Part shown: one piece after another, positions 38,784 through 53,010 of the stretch
How positions within the stretch are numbered: position 1 is the stretch's first letter
How the letters are laid out: every line of letters begins with the position of its first letter
Source of the DNA: Amblyornis subalaris
Lineage: Eukaryota > Chordata > Aves > Passeriformes > Ptilonorhynchidae
Assembly: GCA_018881555.1 (NCBI GenBank)
Contig: JACAXG010000065.1
Span: 1,315,105-1,379,104, forward strand
Direction of reading: 5' to 3'
DNA: 64,000 nucleotides
Program-made: the position numbers and the translations under genes
The notes under the pieces: model-generated
Told to the model about the DNA's origin: nothing
The model's database searches: none
What the model saw: the letters and a program-made list of their open reading frames with translations, nothing else

Positions 38784-41700
38784 CTGTCAATCCAACAGTC
38801 ACTTCCCTGGCTGTAAAGTTATTGCAAGAAAGAGGCAAGCACTATACGCCAGCCTAACCATACAGATATGATATAAATGTCCAATAAATCTGCAGTCATG
38901 ACAATCTTCTCCTGCATTTCCTTTAAGATAAACAATATCAGAGGACAATTTCTCTGCTATCTAGGTGAGCTGCTATATTTTAGATTTTATTATTTGTAGT
39001 ATAGATGTAAGATTGAGAAGCAAAAAAATATTCACATTTATTGTTCTAGCAACTGCAATTGAAGAGTAGAAAGACTAACAAATGGAAATATAAAATCTTT
39101 AGAATAACTGAATATAGTGGAGCCACTGGGGTGATGGCAGTCCCAAATCATCCTAACTGGTAATCATGAAAGATTACTTATACTACAAACTAGATATTAG
39201 CTTTGATATCTTCCCTGAAGTATNAGCTGAGTAACTGTCATACTGAATAACAACATATGATGCGTACTGCTAAGTTCTTATACTGACAAAACAAGGATCA
39301 TTAAAGCTTCAACATTCTTTCAGGTAATCAACGTAATATAAGCAGTATGTGATTAAAAACATTTAAGACACGAAAAGTGTCAAGGTAAAGAACAGCTCAT
39401 TACTCAAAGGATGTAGTATCGATAAACCCAGCCATGTTTGAAGGAGTTGGTCATTTATTACTGCTACTAATAGTAATACACAACTACAGTGAATTAAGTA
39501 ATTCATGCTCCAAGATTTATAAACTTTGATCATAAAATCTATACATACACACAGCTAAAATACACACACATATAAATATTACTGTTACAGAAAGGGTGTG
39601 ATGCATGTTCATGTTTCAAAAAGACATTTGATTAATTCTAAGAAGCTACAGTTTGTCTGCAGTGCTCCAAAATTTACATTTGAAATAGTGACATTCCAAT
39701 TTACTCAAATAAACATTTTCAATGAAATTTTCACTATATTAGCTGACATCTTTGTGACTCTCAATAGCCTGCGGCCAGCATAGCTTTTGTAGGTGGGATA
39801 AAAACTCCTGTTCTTGGGAAGAATAAAACTTTCTATTATGCAGATCAAGTCTCATCCATGTGGGAAATGGTGCTTTCTTGAAGATCAGCATGAGACTAGA
39901 AAACTAATTTGGACACAAAACTTGATTATCACAGAACTCATGATCATTATCTTTTAATTGGAAGGCAGGCTTCTCAAACTTCACTGTCTGTAGAAAGCTC
40001 ACAAAACATTATGGACATTTTATAAGACAAAAAGGCTTAAGTCGAACCAGTACAGAGCTGCACTACACCACTTGTTTCGTAAGAGTACGGGGAGTATAAG
40101 AAATGTGTAACCAGTGTTTTTGCTGAATGCATTACTGTCAGTTGCTTGGCGATTAATGGCAAGATCAGGACTTGTATTATACTGTACTGCATAGGTAGAG
40201 GGGTTCAAGCAAATAATCTCATTCCAAGTTCATAATAAAACAAGCAGCTTAACACAAACCTGTCTGCATTTGCTATTTTTTATGGAAAAATTGAGATGAG
40301 CAAGTAAAAAAATTATTGTAAAAAATTTATTGTAACAAATAAAGAATTTATTTATTTTAGAAAATTTCAGTGGATTAGATGCCTAACAAAAAGATTCTAG
40401 TTTGCATTATAGTCCTCTTTCCATTCCAACAAAAGAAACATTCTGAAATCCTCTTTAGTCTGAATCACTACTATAGCTCTTAAAAATAGAGTAAACAAAA
40501 ATTTATATTAAGTGGTTCACCCAGTTTGATTGAAAAGAAAATGTTAAAGGCATAAGGTGTTCCGGGTTCCTGAGCAGTTGTGCAATATCAGTTTCATTTT
40601 GGGAATGAAACTACAACAATATCAGCATTAGCTTATACTTCTGTCTCACATACAGGTGCAGGAGGAATAAGAAGCAATTCCATAAAACTAGAATATGCCT
40701 TGTCTTAAACATACAGTTCTAATACTAGTCTAATTATTGAGAATCTAGGAGTAGCATAAGCAGGAAGAAATTTATTGATGATCTCAACTTTAGTTTTAAT
40801 ACTACCACATAGGGGGACAAGTAAACACTCACATATACAAAATATTAACATATTAGAGATGAAAACTTAAGCACTGATTCGGAAATACCAAAAAATCAGG
40901 ATACATACAGAAACTTCATGTAGATTGGGTGATAAGTGAAATATAAATGCATTTGCATTATGAATGTACATTTATATTTAAGAAGATAAACACAAACTTA
41001 TTTGCAGGACATTGAAAGTTAGGACAAACAGTTAAACAATCAATATTAACATACTTTTGCAAAGTTTTATTTCTTAACTTTAACGTTAGAAGACCTTTCC
41101 TTTTTTTTTTCCCCCCAAAAATCCCGATACTTTCTTCGTATTGCTTTCCAATTGCTATACTTAATCTTCTTAGTACATAAGGGATTTTTCCTGAGATGAG
41201 TTACAAAAAGGCAACTTTTAAATTTCTACCTGCAGCTACCTCTGATTTACATTACGTGGATCTGTAATACTTTTCCTCTGAAGACTGTGCAACTCAATGT
41301 ATAGGTAAATTGATTTTTAAATTTTTTCTGAAACTTGCCCAGCCATTATGGCAAGTAAGGAAACAAGATATTTCAGTCCAAGGATTTTTTTTCTTAATTT
41401 ATCAGCCATTTAAAAGGATAAAGTTGAGAGAAAGGATGTTCCGTAACTGAAAACTCATCATCACCCAATCTTTACCTGATTCCACATTTCATTTATAGAA
41501 TTCAAATTTATTGCTACCTTTTCAAAGAATTTAGGAAAAAAATAACCTTGCAGACTTGTTACTGTTACAAAGAAGAAAGCTGGAACTTCACACCATGTGA
41601 GCCACAGGGCAGACTTGACTTAGACTCCTAAGGCAATTCCTCAAACACAGAATAAGATCTGACAGATTTTTTCACATGAGGGAAAGGCCCGGAAAGAAAA

Positions 41701-41929
41701 TGTTTGGCAAATGTTTAGTAAGCTACCCATTTAAGGAATATTCAAAGCCTTTCCATTCCACTAGCAGAAGACTGCTGTGACTGTCTCCAGATGACCCAGT
41801 CCCAAATAAACATATCTTATAAATCTTTCTTTTTAACTTTACATGCTCTTTGTCCAAGGGCTCAGATCAATCTAAAAACTCCAGGGTTTATATGCATTTG
41901 ATAACATTTGTCAAAGTTCAATTTAGCAT

Positions 41930-42220
41930 GACTAATAAAATTTTAACAAAATTAAACCAGCAGGAAATAAAATCAAGTGTGTCTCATCTGAGTGTTTGTC
42001 ACAGAACAGTTGCAACATCTGCAAACCAGATTAGTTGCATGACCCTAACACGACAAAAAGTAAATCAACCATTATTCAGCAATACAGCTGCCCTTAGTGC
42101 TAATATATTATTTACTGCACTCATCCTAGCCTTCACAGGAATCTCATCCTGTTCAATTACTATTATTACAATCCCCTTTCCATGGAGAAAGGGAACTGGC
42201 ACATATGCAAAGAAGTAAAC
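41930..42220. promoter_or_regulatory. possible conserved non-coding element
   Basis: A high-complexity block with balanced composition, containing CCAGATTAGTTGCATGACCC and CATATGCAAAG (POU/octamer-like ATTTGCAT half). A plus-strand frame is open over 122 codons (41850-42218), but its translation matches nothing recognised, so I prefer a non-coding reading. Confidence 0.22.
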
Positions 42221-43069
42221 AGAAGCCTCTTCTGCTGGTGGATTAGTCTCAACATTGCCAATCTTGCTTATTGGGCATTTGACCTTGATAGGAGCTCTTC
42301 TTAGGTCGAACCTCAGAGAAAAATCTTAACAATTTAGGGCTTTTAATGCCTAATTTTTCAAAGCATGAATGTCATTGCAATTTCTTTCTTCATATATTTT
42401 TTCATATATACATTCATGTATTTTACTGCCATAAAATTAGACTGTTGTAGAAGTCCGGCATGTTAGAGATTTCAAAGTGATATTGATCATTTGTATCTGC
42501 TAAGACATTGCAGAGGGTTTCTTTCTATCATAGAGGCGTTGGGTTTGCCTGTCCTAACTGGAAAAATATGAATGAATGTAAAGATAACTACCTGTAGGTG
42601 CATAAAATGCATACATTAGATCTCAACAGAACTAGTCTGCTTTCTTCCACAAAACCAAGTATGCCATGGAATTTACAATGTCTCACAACCAGCTCTAAAT
42701 CTTGATGCAACCGTGGCCCCCAACAGTGAATTATTGTTTTAATCAATCTCCATGCATACACATGACCATTTTTCTAGAGTTCTGAGACTCCACAGAAAGA
42801 AAAATTAACAAAGAGCGCAACATAGCAAGATAGTAATTTGCAAAAAAAGAACTAGTAAAATTAAACAATTTGCCCAGGTCTAGAAAGGAAGACTTGTATG
42901 TGAAACAGATATTCAGAATCTTTTCAGTGAGCAACACAAGATCTTTCAACCTTTCACATCCCAGCTTGCCCAGTTAGAGCTTTTATCCCAGATTGTCTGA
43001 ATTAGGAGTAAAACAATGCATAGATGTCTAACATGCATCTGGTAATAGTAAGACCACGTGTTTCAGAAC

Positions 43070-43470
43070 ATGGCAGGTGACATTCCTAATCAGATTACTT
43101 TCTTCTTTTATCCTCATCAAGATTTTTTTGTTGTAATTTATTCAAGTATACTAAAAAGCATTTTAATTCACATCAAGGATTTCATAGTCAGGCAGGTTTT
43201 CCTGAAGGATTTGTGAGAGCTCTGGAGACTTAAACAGAATGTTTATTTACAAACATACACAGCATCACGCAGAGCTCCTGGAAGTCACTCTGTCAGTAAA
43301 GCTTAAAGTTATTCTAGGGTGACACCAGAGTTTAGTCTCCAGGACAGCTGAGTCATTTGCTTCACAGCTGACAGAGTACTGCAGTGTAGTCTTCTGAAAT
43401 CTCACAGTTAAGTCAAAATTGTTATGCATAATAAAAGCAGTCACCCAGTTCTATAAAAGGACATAACATA
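43070..43470. promoter_or_regulatory. possible enhancer-like block with paired homeodomain and forkhead sites
   Basis: CTAATCAGATTA contains TAATCAGATTA (43087-43097), an exact P3-type palindrome TAATYNRATTA for dimers of paired-type or K50 homeodomain proteins. TGTTTATTTACAAACA at 43240-43255 is an inverted pair of forkhead-type cores. CAGCTGAGTCATTTGC further on resembles a MAF/AP-1 half site. Motif preferences are established knowledge; enhancer activity is inferred. Confidence 0.28.
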
Positions 43471-44047
43471 CTAGTTTTAAACTTGTTTACAGAATCACAG
43501 TAGAAGTAAACAAAGGTCCTATAATGATGAAGCCCTAAGCCTTGCAATACCCATGGATCTGACAGCATGATCTCTGTGAGATACTACTGCACTGCTCATA
43601 CAACCTAAACCACTATGACGTTCTAAAATGCAACCCCACAAATAACATCAGTTCCTATTAGTCTGATCCTCCTGATACTTGAGGTTTAGAATCCGTCACA
43701 TAAGTAAGAAATAAAAATAACCTATGAAAATACACACAATGTTGTTGTCCAGTGTGTACCTCACGTGTATCTTTAGCAGAAATTAGATCTCTAAGTGAAA
43801 GACTATCACACCCGAAACTCCTGCCCAAAGTCCTAAGACTGCATCAAGTTTTCATAGTAAGTTCCCCTCAGTACTTAAGGCCTTCCATATATGCATATGC
43901 TTCAGATCTGCCCATGCTAAACATCTCTGGACATTCCCCACATCTAAGTGGTGACATGTAATGGCTTTATGGTGCTGTTTCTCCTGAGGCTAATTCCCTT
44001 GTGGTTTATTCCCAAAACCTCCTTTTGAGAAGAAGCCATTCTGGGGG

Positions 44048-44647
44048 TGTACATTCACCAAACCAACGAGGGATATCGCCCGTGCAGTTATTAGCACTGA
44101 GAAATACTCACACCCGGCATAGCCTTGCCACAAGTCCAGATATAAAGAGGCAGGAAGGCTCTTAACGCACTACGTTCCACAGTCCAGGGAGTTTATTCCA
44201 ATCCAGCTGCGAAGGGGGTAGGAGGCGAAGAGGGCTAAACAATGATGGCATTTGGTTTTTAACCCGCGCGCTCGGGGGGGCTTGTAACCAATCACCACGG
44301 CTTAGGGGAGGGGAAGAAGGCAGGGAGAAACCACCACAACCAATTACTAAGGAGGGAGGGCGGAGAGAACCATGGACCAGTGGGTTGAGGGTCAGGGGGG
44401 TGAGAGAAGGCGGGGTAATACAACTTCAACCCATAGGCGTAACCGAGGGGAGGAGTAGGGGACAGGGATACATGGGATGCCGAGTAAGGGAGAACACTAG
44501 AACTGAATCTTATAAGGGAACAAGGAATAATAGGTTGCTCGATCACTTCTATGGCTGTCTCAAACACTGCAGCACGCTTTGTTGCAGGTTCGGCTACCTC
44601 TACAGACATGATCAACAAACTATGAGTTCTCTGTGTCTTCTGCCACA
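44048..44647 (-). mobile_element. solo endogenous retroviral LTR, GC-rich, same sense as DPH6
   Basis: In minus-strand sense the element starts TGTGGCAGAAGACACAGAG at 44647. It has a GC-rich U3 with CT-rich blocks, a CCAAT box (ATTGG, plus-strand 44288-44292) and a TATA-like TTAAAAA (44262-44256). An AATAAA signal (44197-44192) comes about 60 bp later, followed by a U5-like tail. This order is diagnostic of an LTR. The left boundary (TGTACA near 44048) is uncertain and no target-site duplication was found. Many CpGs survive (GAGCGCGCGGG), suggesting a relatively recent insertion. No adjoining retroviral genes, hence solo. Confidence 0.7.
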
Positions 44648-47600
44648 ATAATTTCACAGTACGTTAGTGTCTTTGTTCAGCTGACTTTAAAAAACTTACT
44701 ACAATACAGCAAACTGTAAAAACCTGACCTAAACTGTACTTTCTGAACTCATTTCCATGGTTCAATTCTACAGAGCAACACTGTCTTTGGTATACTTTCT
44801 TTTTTGACTGGAATAAAAAATTGAAATAGTCACAGACAATGGAATGAAAATTACAACTATGGCATCACTTAGTACAGTGCCATGGGGAAGTTTCACTTAC
44901 ATCTATACCTATAGCAGAAATTTAATCTCTTATTTTAAGTGAGTGCTCTTTCGAACTAATAAAATATTTTCAGTTGCAAACAGACTTCTTGAAATTATAC
45001 ATAGTAATCAATTAACCTCTACATGAGTTAAAATTATGATTTTAATTGTAAGTAAATCTCACATCAGTATACTTCAGCCTTTATAATAAAACAATAAATA
45101 TCTTTAAAATATTTCAAATAATTCAAAAACTTCCCAAATCTTTCAGTATACTACTGCTGAAAAAGAGTGCAACTATGCCAAATTTCTGAAGTTTTTTACA
45201 CCTAATTTTTATAACTGTATAGGCACTTGAGCTGGAAGCCAGAGTAAAGGTTAAAGATGGAATAGAAATTTCTGTTTTTTCCTAACCATGAGCAACTTTT
45301 CAAAGTGAAGCTTAAAAGCAGTATCTTTATGGATCTTTCATCTACTGTTTATTTTGTGAATATATTTTAAAGGCAATATCTTTAATACCACTACAGCTGA
45401 AATGAATATCTATATAGCACTTAAATGGCTATATTTTCATAACTTTTTTTTGAGGGCCGCAGTTGCATCAAGCCATATTGATAATCAAAATCTTAAATTG
45501 GGTAGCATACACGTAGCTATCAGAAAACCTGCAACCTTAATACTTTTAATAATATTTTAAATCTTCCTGTGAGAGAAATGGGATCCACAAACATGAAAAA
45601 ATAAACCTGAACAAAAAATATAACTGGGATTTCTCATTTTTGAGCTATTATTAAACCCCTAAAAGCTAAATGCATTTTTTCTGAGAAAACAATCTCTCAT
45701 CAACAACAATTCAGTAGAATCCCAGGTACTAAATTGTTCAGGAAAGAGAGTTGGTTTCCTATATGAAATTGCTCTGAATCTTCAGAAGTCTCTGGATAGA
45801 CCCTTACAGTGATTCACAGGCTGGTATAAATTTCAGAAGTCTATGTGAGTCATTCGAATGGGAGGGGAGCAGAAAGAAAAATCAGGTTGCATAAATAGGC
45901 CTATCATTTTTTAACTTGTTTTTTTTTCACTTTCTTCTGTCCATAAATTTTATCCTGTATTTATACATCTCCAGACATCTGGCAGCTCAGCCAGAGTAGA
46001 AACTTCACACACATTTGTGAATATTCACATCTCAGACATGCCCACAATACAAGCATGTATCAAGCCTACGATGCACACATAGCAGAGACTTCTACTGTAA
46101 GACTTCCCTAGAACATAAGAACTCTGCATATGATGGTAGTCCTTCAGGTTTATTTGAAGTTAATCTGAATTCTTTTTATGGGGTTACCTTCAAGCATATT
46201 TACATGTTTAAAGGACTTAATTTAATTGAAAAATCTGTTTAGAAAATAAAAATTAAGTAAATTAAAAAAAATCCTGAAACAAAACTCAGTTAAGTGGCTG
46301 CTGTTGTAATTACTGCTATAATCTTTCAGTTTAAATGGAATTATCTTATCATACAAGAATATACCCTGGTAAAGCTAGAATATGAGTAGGAAAAAAATAA
46401 ACCCCAGCATTTAGTCTATAGCTGTTGCATTAATTCTTTATCCCTCCACCTTCTTTTAAAGGTTGCATTCAATTTTTGTATTCCAGCATTCTCTAGACTC
46501 TGTTTTTGCATATGAAACAGTAGTGTTTTCAGGGTGACATTTCATTAATATTCTTAGCACTTCATAGCAAATAATAATTGCAGTCACTGAAAAGATTCTT
46601 ATACCTTGGGTAAATTTCTTACCCAACCACCGCTCAGCATATCACTAATATCTGTTTAGGACTGTAATTGGCATGTTATGCACCAAAGTTTCACTCTTAA
46701 GTTTACTTAGATAAATGTAACTTAGAGCAGAATTGTATTATCAAATAACATTCAATATCCAGAAACTGCAGATGTAACAGTGATGAACAAAATGAAGAAC
46801 ATATGACCACAATAACTGCTATTACAGTTATTCAACATCCACACGAAATCACATATTCAGAAAATACCAGTATCTGTTTTACACATGCATACTTCTAAAG
46901 TTTTGAGTTTCCCTTACATACAAGCAGATTTTCAAATTTGCTCAGCAGCTAGCAGCTCCCATGGAGAAATGGAGAATTCAGAAAAATAGAAAATGTTATG
47001 AACTGCAGTCTTAATATGAAAATACAGTTAGTTAACTACCAGTATAATGAAAATAAAGGATTTTTGTTTCAAAGTACTGTCATGCTGAGCCCTCCTGAAT
47101 GCTAGTTAAATGATTAAGACAATTTGTTTTTGCAGAGGATCCTTTTCTATAATCAGAAGGAAGGGAAAAATAATAGACACAAAAATAAAAATTGTGTATA
47201 GGGCTAGGAAACAAATATGAACAGCCACCTTTCCTGTTTAGCATAGAAAACAACAGAATTGTGAACAAACATATTGCATAGAGCTAAAATAAAGAAGAAT
47301 GGTGAAAGTGGTGGTGAGGTGCCAAGGCAGGCTAGCAGTGTTTCAGACCCACCTCCATGATTTACATGTACTAAGGCACTGTATGTACATTTTTAAAATT
47401 ACAGTAATTAACTTTTTGATACTCTGAACAGGAGGGAAGACTGGGGAAGCACACAGACAAAGAAGGATTCAGCTGAGAATGTAATAAACTGAACTAATCA
47501 GTTGGAACCTGCTCATTTTTAATCTGCTTTGGTCTTCCCTCTCGGGAAGGGAAAATACCACCAGTCATACTGGAGGTCTCACTCATCCATAGTTCTCGCT

Positions 47601-48224
47601 CTGCTTCCTCATCTTACTCTCTTTTCAATTTACAGTCTCCCATGGCCTACATCAAGTACATTTCAGAATAACACTTTAGATTCAGTAAATGAGATGTCTG
47701 CAAGTATGGTTGACATCTTAATTTCCTGCAACATTGTTGAGAAAATGAACACTTAACTATTTTATGGCTTATCCATTGTATAAGAATAAATCAAAAGCTA
47801 TTTATTTTCTGGAAATTTCTTTCAAATTTTTAAGTTTAAGAAAAAGATTCTAATTCAGGGGGAAAAAGAAAAGTAACAGCTTTTTAAAATTATGACAAAT
47901 TAAACCTTGGCAATACTTGTTACTATTCTCCAAACTCTGAAGCGCTAAATTACAAATACATCTAAGGCAGTTCAACCAGTTAACTTTTTGCACAAGTTTC
48001 ATTCTCTTTACTCAAACAAGAATAAATGTTGAAAATGTTCTCCCTACAACCCAGAGCTACATTGTTCCACTTCTTTTTGCTATTTTGTTTGAAGACACAG
48101 GAAGATCTGTGGGAAAAGGACACTCTGCATTGCTCAAGACTCTGGGCATAGTCCTTACTTTTCACTTCACAAACTGCAATAATAGTGATGCTTAGTAATA
48201 GTAATGTAATAGAGATGGTATCTT
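44648..48224. other. presumed intron or intergenic DNA, no recognised gene
   Basis: AT-rich, with only short ORFs lacking splice support. Nothing else recognised. Confidence 0.5.
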
Positions 48225-48808
48225 GAGCTGCATTCAGAGAAGCACTGCCAGTAGGTCGAGGGAGCTGATCCTTCCCCTCTATTCAGTACTGGTGGCCACA
48301 TCTGGAGTGCTGTGTTTGGTTCTGGGTTCCCTAGTACAAGAGACAGTGTTCAACAAAGGGCCACAAAAATGATTAAAAGACTGGAGCATCTCACCTACTA
48401 GGAAAGGCTGAGAGAACTTGTACTATTTTGCTTTTAGAGACAAGCAGGCGCAGGGAGGGTGTCTCATTACAGAATCAGAGAATCACAGATAATTGAAAGG
48501 AGGCTGCAGAGAAGATGAAACTAGTCTCATAGCAGGGGTGCCCAGAGACAGGACCGGAGGCAATGGGTGCCAAGTGAGACACAGGATGTTCCCTCTGAAC
48601 ATCAGGAAACACTTTTTTACTGTGTCGGTGACTGAGCACAGGCAGGGGTTGCTCAGACAGGTTGTAGAGTCTCCATCCTCAGAGGTACTTAAAAGGCGTT
48701 TGGACATTATCCTGGGCAACCTGCTGAGGGTGGCCCTGCTTGAGCAGGGGGCTGGACAATATGACATCTAGAGGACTCTTCCAACCTCAGCCATTCTGTG
48801 ATTCTGTG
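48225..48808 (+). mobile_element. CR1 LINE, ORF2 end plus 3' UTR with terminal repeat
   Basis: The plus-strand order matches CR1: AGGTCGAGGGAGCTGATCCT, CCACATCTGGAGTGCTGTGT, GGGCCACAAAAATGATTAAAAG, GGAAAGGCTGAGAGAACTTG. The ORF2 end (GTTGTAGAGTCTCCATCCTC) follows, then the 3' UTR, closing with CCATTCTGTGATTCTGTGG, the diagnostic octamer repeat. About 580 bp, with small indels breaking the frame. CAGAATCAGAGAATCACAG inside (48471-48489) looks like a short extra insertion. Confidence 0.93.
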
Positions 48809-51800
48809 GAATGTCTGTATGAACCAGCACATGAGCAGGACATCTTATGGTGTAATTCACAGCTCCATCCCACACCATTCCACATTTGAGTGAATGTGCC
48901 TCAGACATTCCTAGTCACTAACAATAGTTTTCCCCGTTTCCTTGTCTATTTGCTATTCCTCTCAATGCTAGTATCTTCTATTCTACTTTCCCATTTCTTT
49001 CACCTTCTCAGAACAACGCAATACAGAAGCAGCTGAAATACCAACAGACTGAGCACTGTACAATTTAGCTGTGTGAGTGCAGTCTAGACACCCTCTGACT
49101 CAAATTCCTACAGATTGTGTCTTTCCACTCCCAGATTCTCTAAACAGTTTTACTGTAATCTGGTCAGAGTAAGTTCACTCTGTCTCACATACAAATAATA
49201 TTCTGCACTTTTATTTCTTCTTTCCTCAATCCTTTTCCCATTTTTACAGACCAACTGAAAAGAAGATGCAGAGGACAAACTTTTTGTAAAGCACTATGTG
49301 ACTTAACTGTACTTTTCTCCTGTCTACCAAAAGATGAATGACTGCCTCCTTCCCTTACTAAGCCTAAGAGCTGCAGTAATAGAATCCTATAAAATATTAT
49401 TCTAAATTTCTAGAGAATTCACAAATAGTCTAACAGAATTTTAAACAGATACTTTCCTTATGAATTCCCAACAAAGAAAATTACTTAAATATTTAGGTTC
49501 TCTCTGCTGTTCTATGGCTATATAATTACAGGGGAGAAAACAGTTATTATTTATATAAATTGTTTCTCTGAAATATGGCATCATACGGTTTAAGATTTAC
49601 ATCCCCTAATCTGATACCAAAACAAGTAATAAATATCCATACTGACCCCTGCACTGGGTGTGTTTTGCACTACTCTACTTTTACAGAAACCTTGAGCTCT
49701 CTAAAGGATCAAACCCAAAGCCTCACGGGCCAGAAATATGAAGTCCAGTAAAAGACCTAACTCCAGATAAATACAAGAATTGCCCTCTTCCTGCATAAAT
49801 TTTGTTCTCTTCCCTTCCATTCTCTCTGCCTTCTCTTGAGTTGGGTGACTGGCAGAACATACTAAGGATGTTAAAACCACACCCTATTCCAATGTCTGCC
49901 TTCAGACTGGGATTTTTATTATCTTCAGGTTAATTCCTTGTTCAGAAGCTAAAAACTACATTGGAAGCTCAAAGGAATCAGAAGGAGACAGGGATACATA
50001 CATGTGTATTACAGAAGAATTGAATCTGAAGAATCTTTTAAGTTAAGAACTATAAGAATAGAATGAATATAGATCAACCAGCAATTTCTAGATTGCATGT
50101 GTGGCATGAATAACTGGAAAAACAAAACCGTGTTTTTTTTCGTACATGCTGATAGACCAAATTGGAATTCACTGATAATCAGGAGACAAAATCCCTTTAG
50201 AGCAAAGTAATTTTCAAAGAACAACAGTTTCTATGCATGCACAATCTTCACTCCAATAATTCCTCTGAAGACTTCCAGATGTGAAAGTAGTCTGTGTTTT
50301 TCTCTCTGAAATCCTTATAAATTTAGAAAAAAAGTTCCCAGTGTTCTTTTTATGGCCTCCTATTCTTCCTTTTGAACAATATCATCTAACTTTATCCTTA
50401 TTTTGGCATTTTACTCATTTTAGAATGTCCCCCATTTAAAAGAAAATGACATCAAATATCTCATATTACATACTGCCTTTCTCCAAAGGTAATAAAAAAT
50501 AGAAATGTGTGAATTCTACTCAACATAATAAGCTACTGAGTTCATGGTGATACCACATGGACCCTATAAAAAGTGCTAAATGAACTCTCACAGATATGGC
50601 AAATATGGAGAAAAATTTACGTAACAAATTGTATCAGCTGTTTCTTGTATACTTCCACCGCTTCATCCTTCACTGGCCATATTCTCACAAAATGTCATGT
50701 GAAGACCCTATTGCAATTTAGAGCATTTTACATAGCTCCTGTTATCAGAAAGGGGAATCCTATGGACATGTTTTAAATCCATCACCAGATAGTAGTAAAC
50801 TTCACAAAGAGGCCAAATGAAAAAAATATTGTTTGGAAGTTTTTTTAGCAATATTAAGTTAATACAAATAATTAAATAGCAATTGTAAATGGAAAGTTTC
50901 AGAGCTATGATATTTTTCAATCAGTTCTGAATGTTTTGAGCTCTGCTGTCATACCACCAGATGTTGTATTTCTATATTCTGTAATTAAGTCACACAGGAA
51001 AACACTATCAGTAGTGATCTTTTGCTCCGAGATTTTTAAAAACCACTTACTAAATAAAAATTGCTCACTTGTCACAATTAGGCTGCAAAACTCAAAGTCA
51101 AGCTATATAAGTGACCAGCAGACAGTGCAAAATATTTTCTGAAAAACATCAGTAAAAAAGCTATAGAAAAACTGGACACTTGTTGCTTTTCACTCATAAG
51201 TTACCAGCCTATATCTTAAGAATAAANTATCAACCAAACTTTAAAAACAGAAATGCAAAGATTATTTATTCTGTCATTTAAAAAATATAATCAGCATGTA
51301 TNACCCAGCAAAGTAATAAAAACACACTTGGGCTTCTAAAGATTCTTTTTCTTCACCATGTACAGTGCAATACTAAATAATACAGGATCTGAGGTTTCAG
51401 TGCAATAAAAGATATAGTTCATTTTTTGCAATTTATAGACAAGATATAGGAGGCTTTATTTGTTACAGAAATTGTATTTTTTCTTCACTGGTACCACACA
51501 TCAATTATGATCCCTGACTAGCATAGCAATTTGTCTGAAAACTTAAAGCTGTAAACTGCAAAAAAAGAAGAGATCAAAACCTCACATGACCTATACAGAG
51601 AGCTAATATTTTGCAGACAAAAAATATTTTGAGTGATTTGGGATGGCATTATTAAAACACTTTTTTTTAATGCAGAAGCCAAAAAATACCTTCTTCCAAA
51701 AACCCACATCAACACACTTGATCAAATTGTAACTGTGCAGTGTTATTAGTTTCACATGTATCTTGATTCCAGGGACTGGGTGTTGAAAGATTTATTTATG

Positions 51801-52649
51801 TTGAGTTGTACCCTAAGGTAATTCAGTTTTCAAAATCAGAATTCTACAATAATAACCATCTGAAAGACAGCAGCCTGACGATCAACCTCAGGTAGGAAGA
51901 ATTATTTGGATCCCACAGACAGCAAAGCAGGTCCTTAGAAGTGACAATTTCCTTTTTATTTTCCCCTCTTTGTTTTTGTTATTAGACCCTCAACTCACAA
52001 ATGCTCAACTGTCACAAATGATCAGTGTTACTGAACCACCGGCATTAATCTGTTGTTTGAAATGTATGAAGAAAGACAAATACAGGAGACATTGCAAAAT
52101 GTCTTCCTCAAGTAGAACCAGATATTGAAATGATAAATAACATAACCTATGAGCACTAGTTATAATGTTCTTGGGCAAAAAAGATTTCTAAATATCAAAG
52201 ACTGTTGCTTCATTGTCAGATGGTCCATAAATAAACCATGGTCAATTCATGACATTGGACCTTTTCTTCTTGCTATGCTACTGTAAATAAGTGTGTTTCC
52301 CTTGCCTGTCTGAATTCTACATGCCTATTTCCAGAAATGCCGCAGCATGTAAGTAACACTGTCATGTCCGTTTTGTCAACTACATGCTGATTATCCTTTT
52401 CTATCTGCAGTTTGGGAACATTATCAAGGTCAGAAGCAATCGCTCAGAAAACTGATCCTGAAGCTCTTGTGTCTGATAATTTCTGTAAGGAATTCCCATA
52501 AATAAACATCACAATGCAATTGGTGAAAGATCTAACTTACAAAAAATTGTACCAGTAACTTGGCAAGTATCTAGTCAATGTGTTCATTAATTGCATGTAA
52601 CCATGTCTTATTCAAAAATGACACAAGTCTAATTTACCATTACCATATA

Positions 52650-53010
52650 TAACTTCCACGTGTGTTTGGGCAAATGCCCACCTCCTTCAACTCTCCTGAC
52701 CTCCACATTTTTTTTTCTTTTTTTTTCTTTTTTGACAAATTGGTTATGAGGCATTTACAACTGATGCACATATCGCGAAATTATTTCTGCCGAGTTTCCT
52801 CCATGACCTGCCCGTGGGACATGACATGCTCTGAGATGCATCGCTCTATCAAACTGAATCTTTCCAGGACAATGCAAATTATGACAAATTCCATCATCCC
52901 GCATTATGCGCTTCATGCTAATCTTCCTAATTCGAGAAAATCAGAAGGCCTTGCTGTTCTGCTGAAGGGCACGTTGTCTGAATGAATGATGGTGAAAGAA
53001 CATTCACAAT
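52650..53010. promoter_or_regulatory. likely conserved non-coding element
   Basis: After a T-rich stretch (52709-52735) the composition becomes balanced. It carries several CpGs and octamer/homeodomain cores: ACATATCGCGAAATTATTTC, ATGCAAATTATGACAAATTC and TCCCGCATTATGCGCTTCAT. Retained CpGs in AT-rich avian introns often mark constrained sequence. The 107-codon plus-strand frame over it has no recognisable domain. Conservation itself was not tested. Confidence 0.35.

Larger units (their letters stand above)
31691..44040. other. presumed intron or intergenic DNA, no recognised gene
   Basis: AT-rich sequence. Contains the candidate exons B and C, the open segment at 38.6 kb, a diverged AAAAAATTTATTGTA duplication near 40307-40335, and possible regulatory blocks at 41930-42220 and 43070-43470. 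Confidence 0.45.

Noticed and set aside
44292..44657. 121-codon minus-strand ORF and 88-codon plus-strand ORF
   Set aside because: Both fall inside the LTR. They are open because the U3 is GC-rich, not because they encode protein.
48483..48771. 92-94 codon ORFs on both strands
   Set aside because: Part of the CR1 element. The plus-strand frame is the decayed ORF2 tail.
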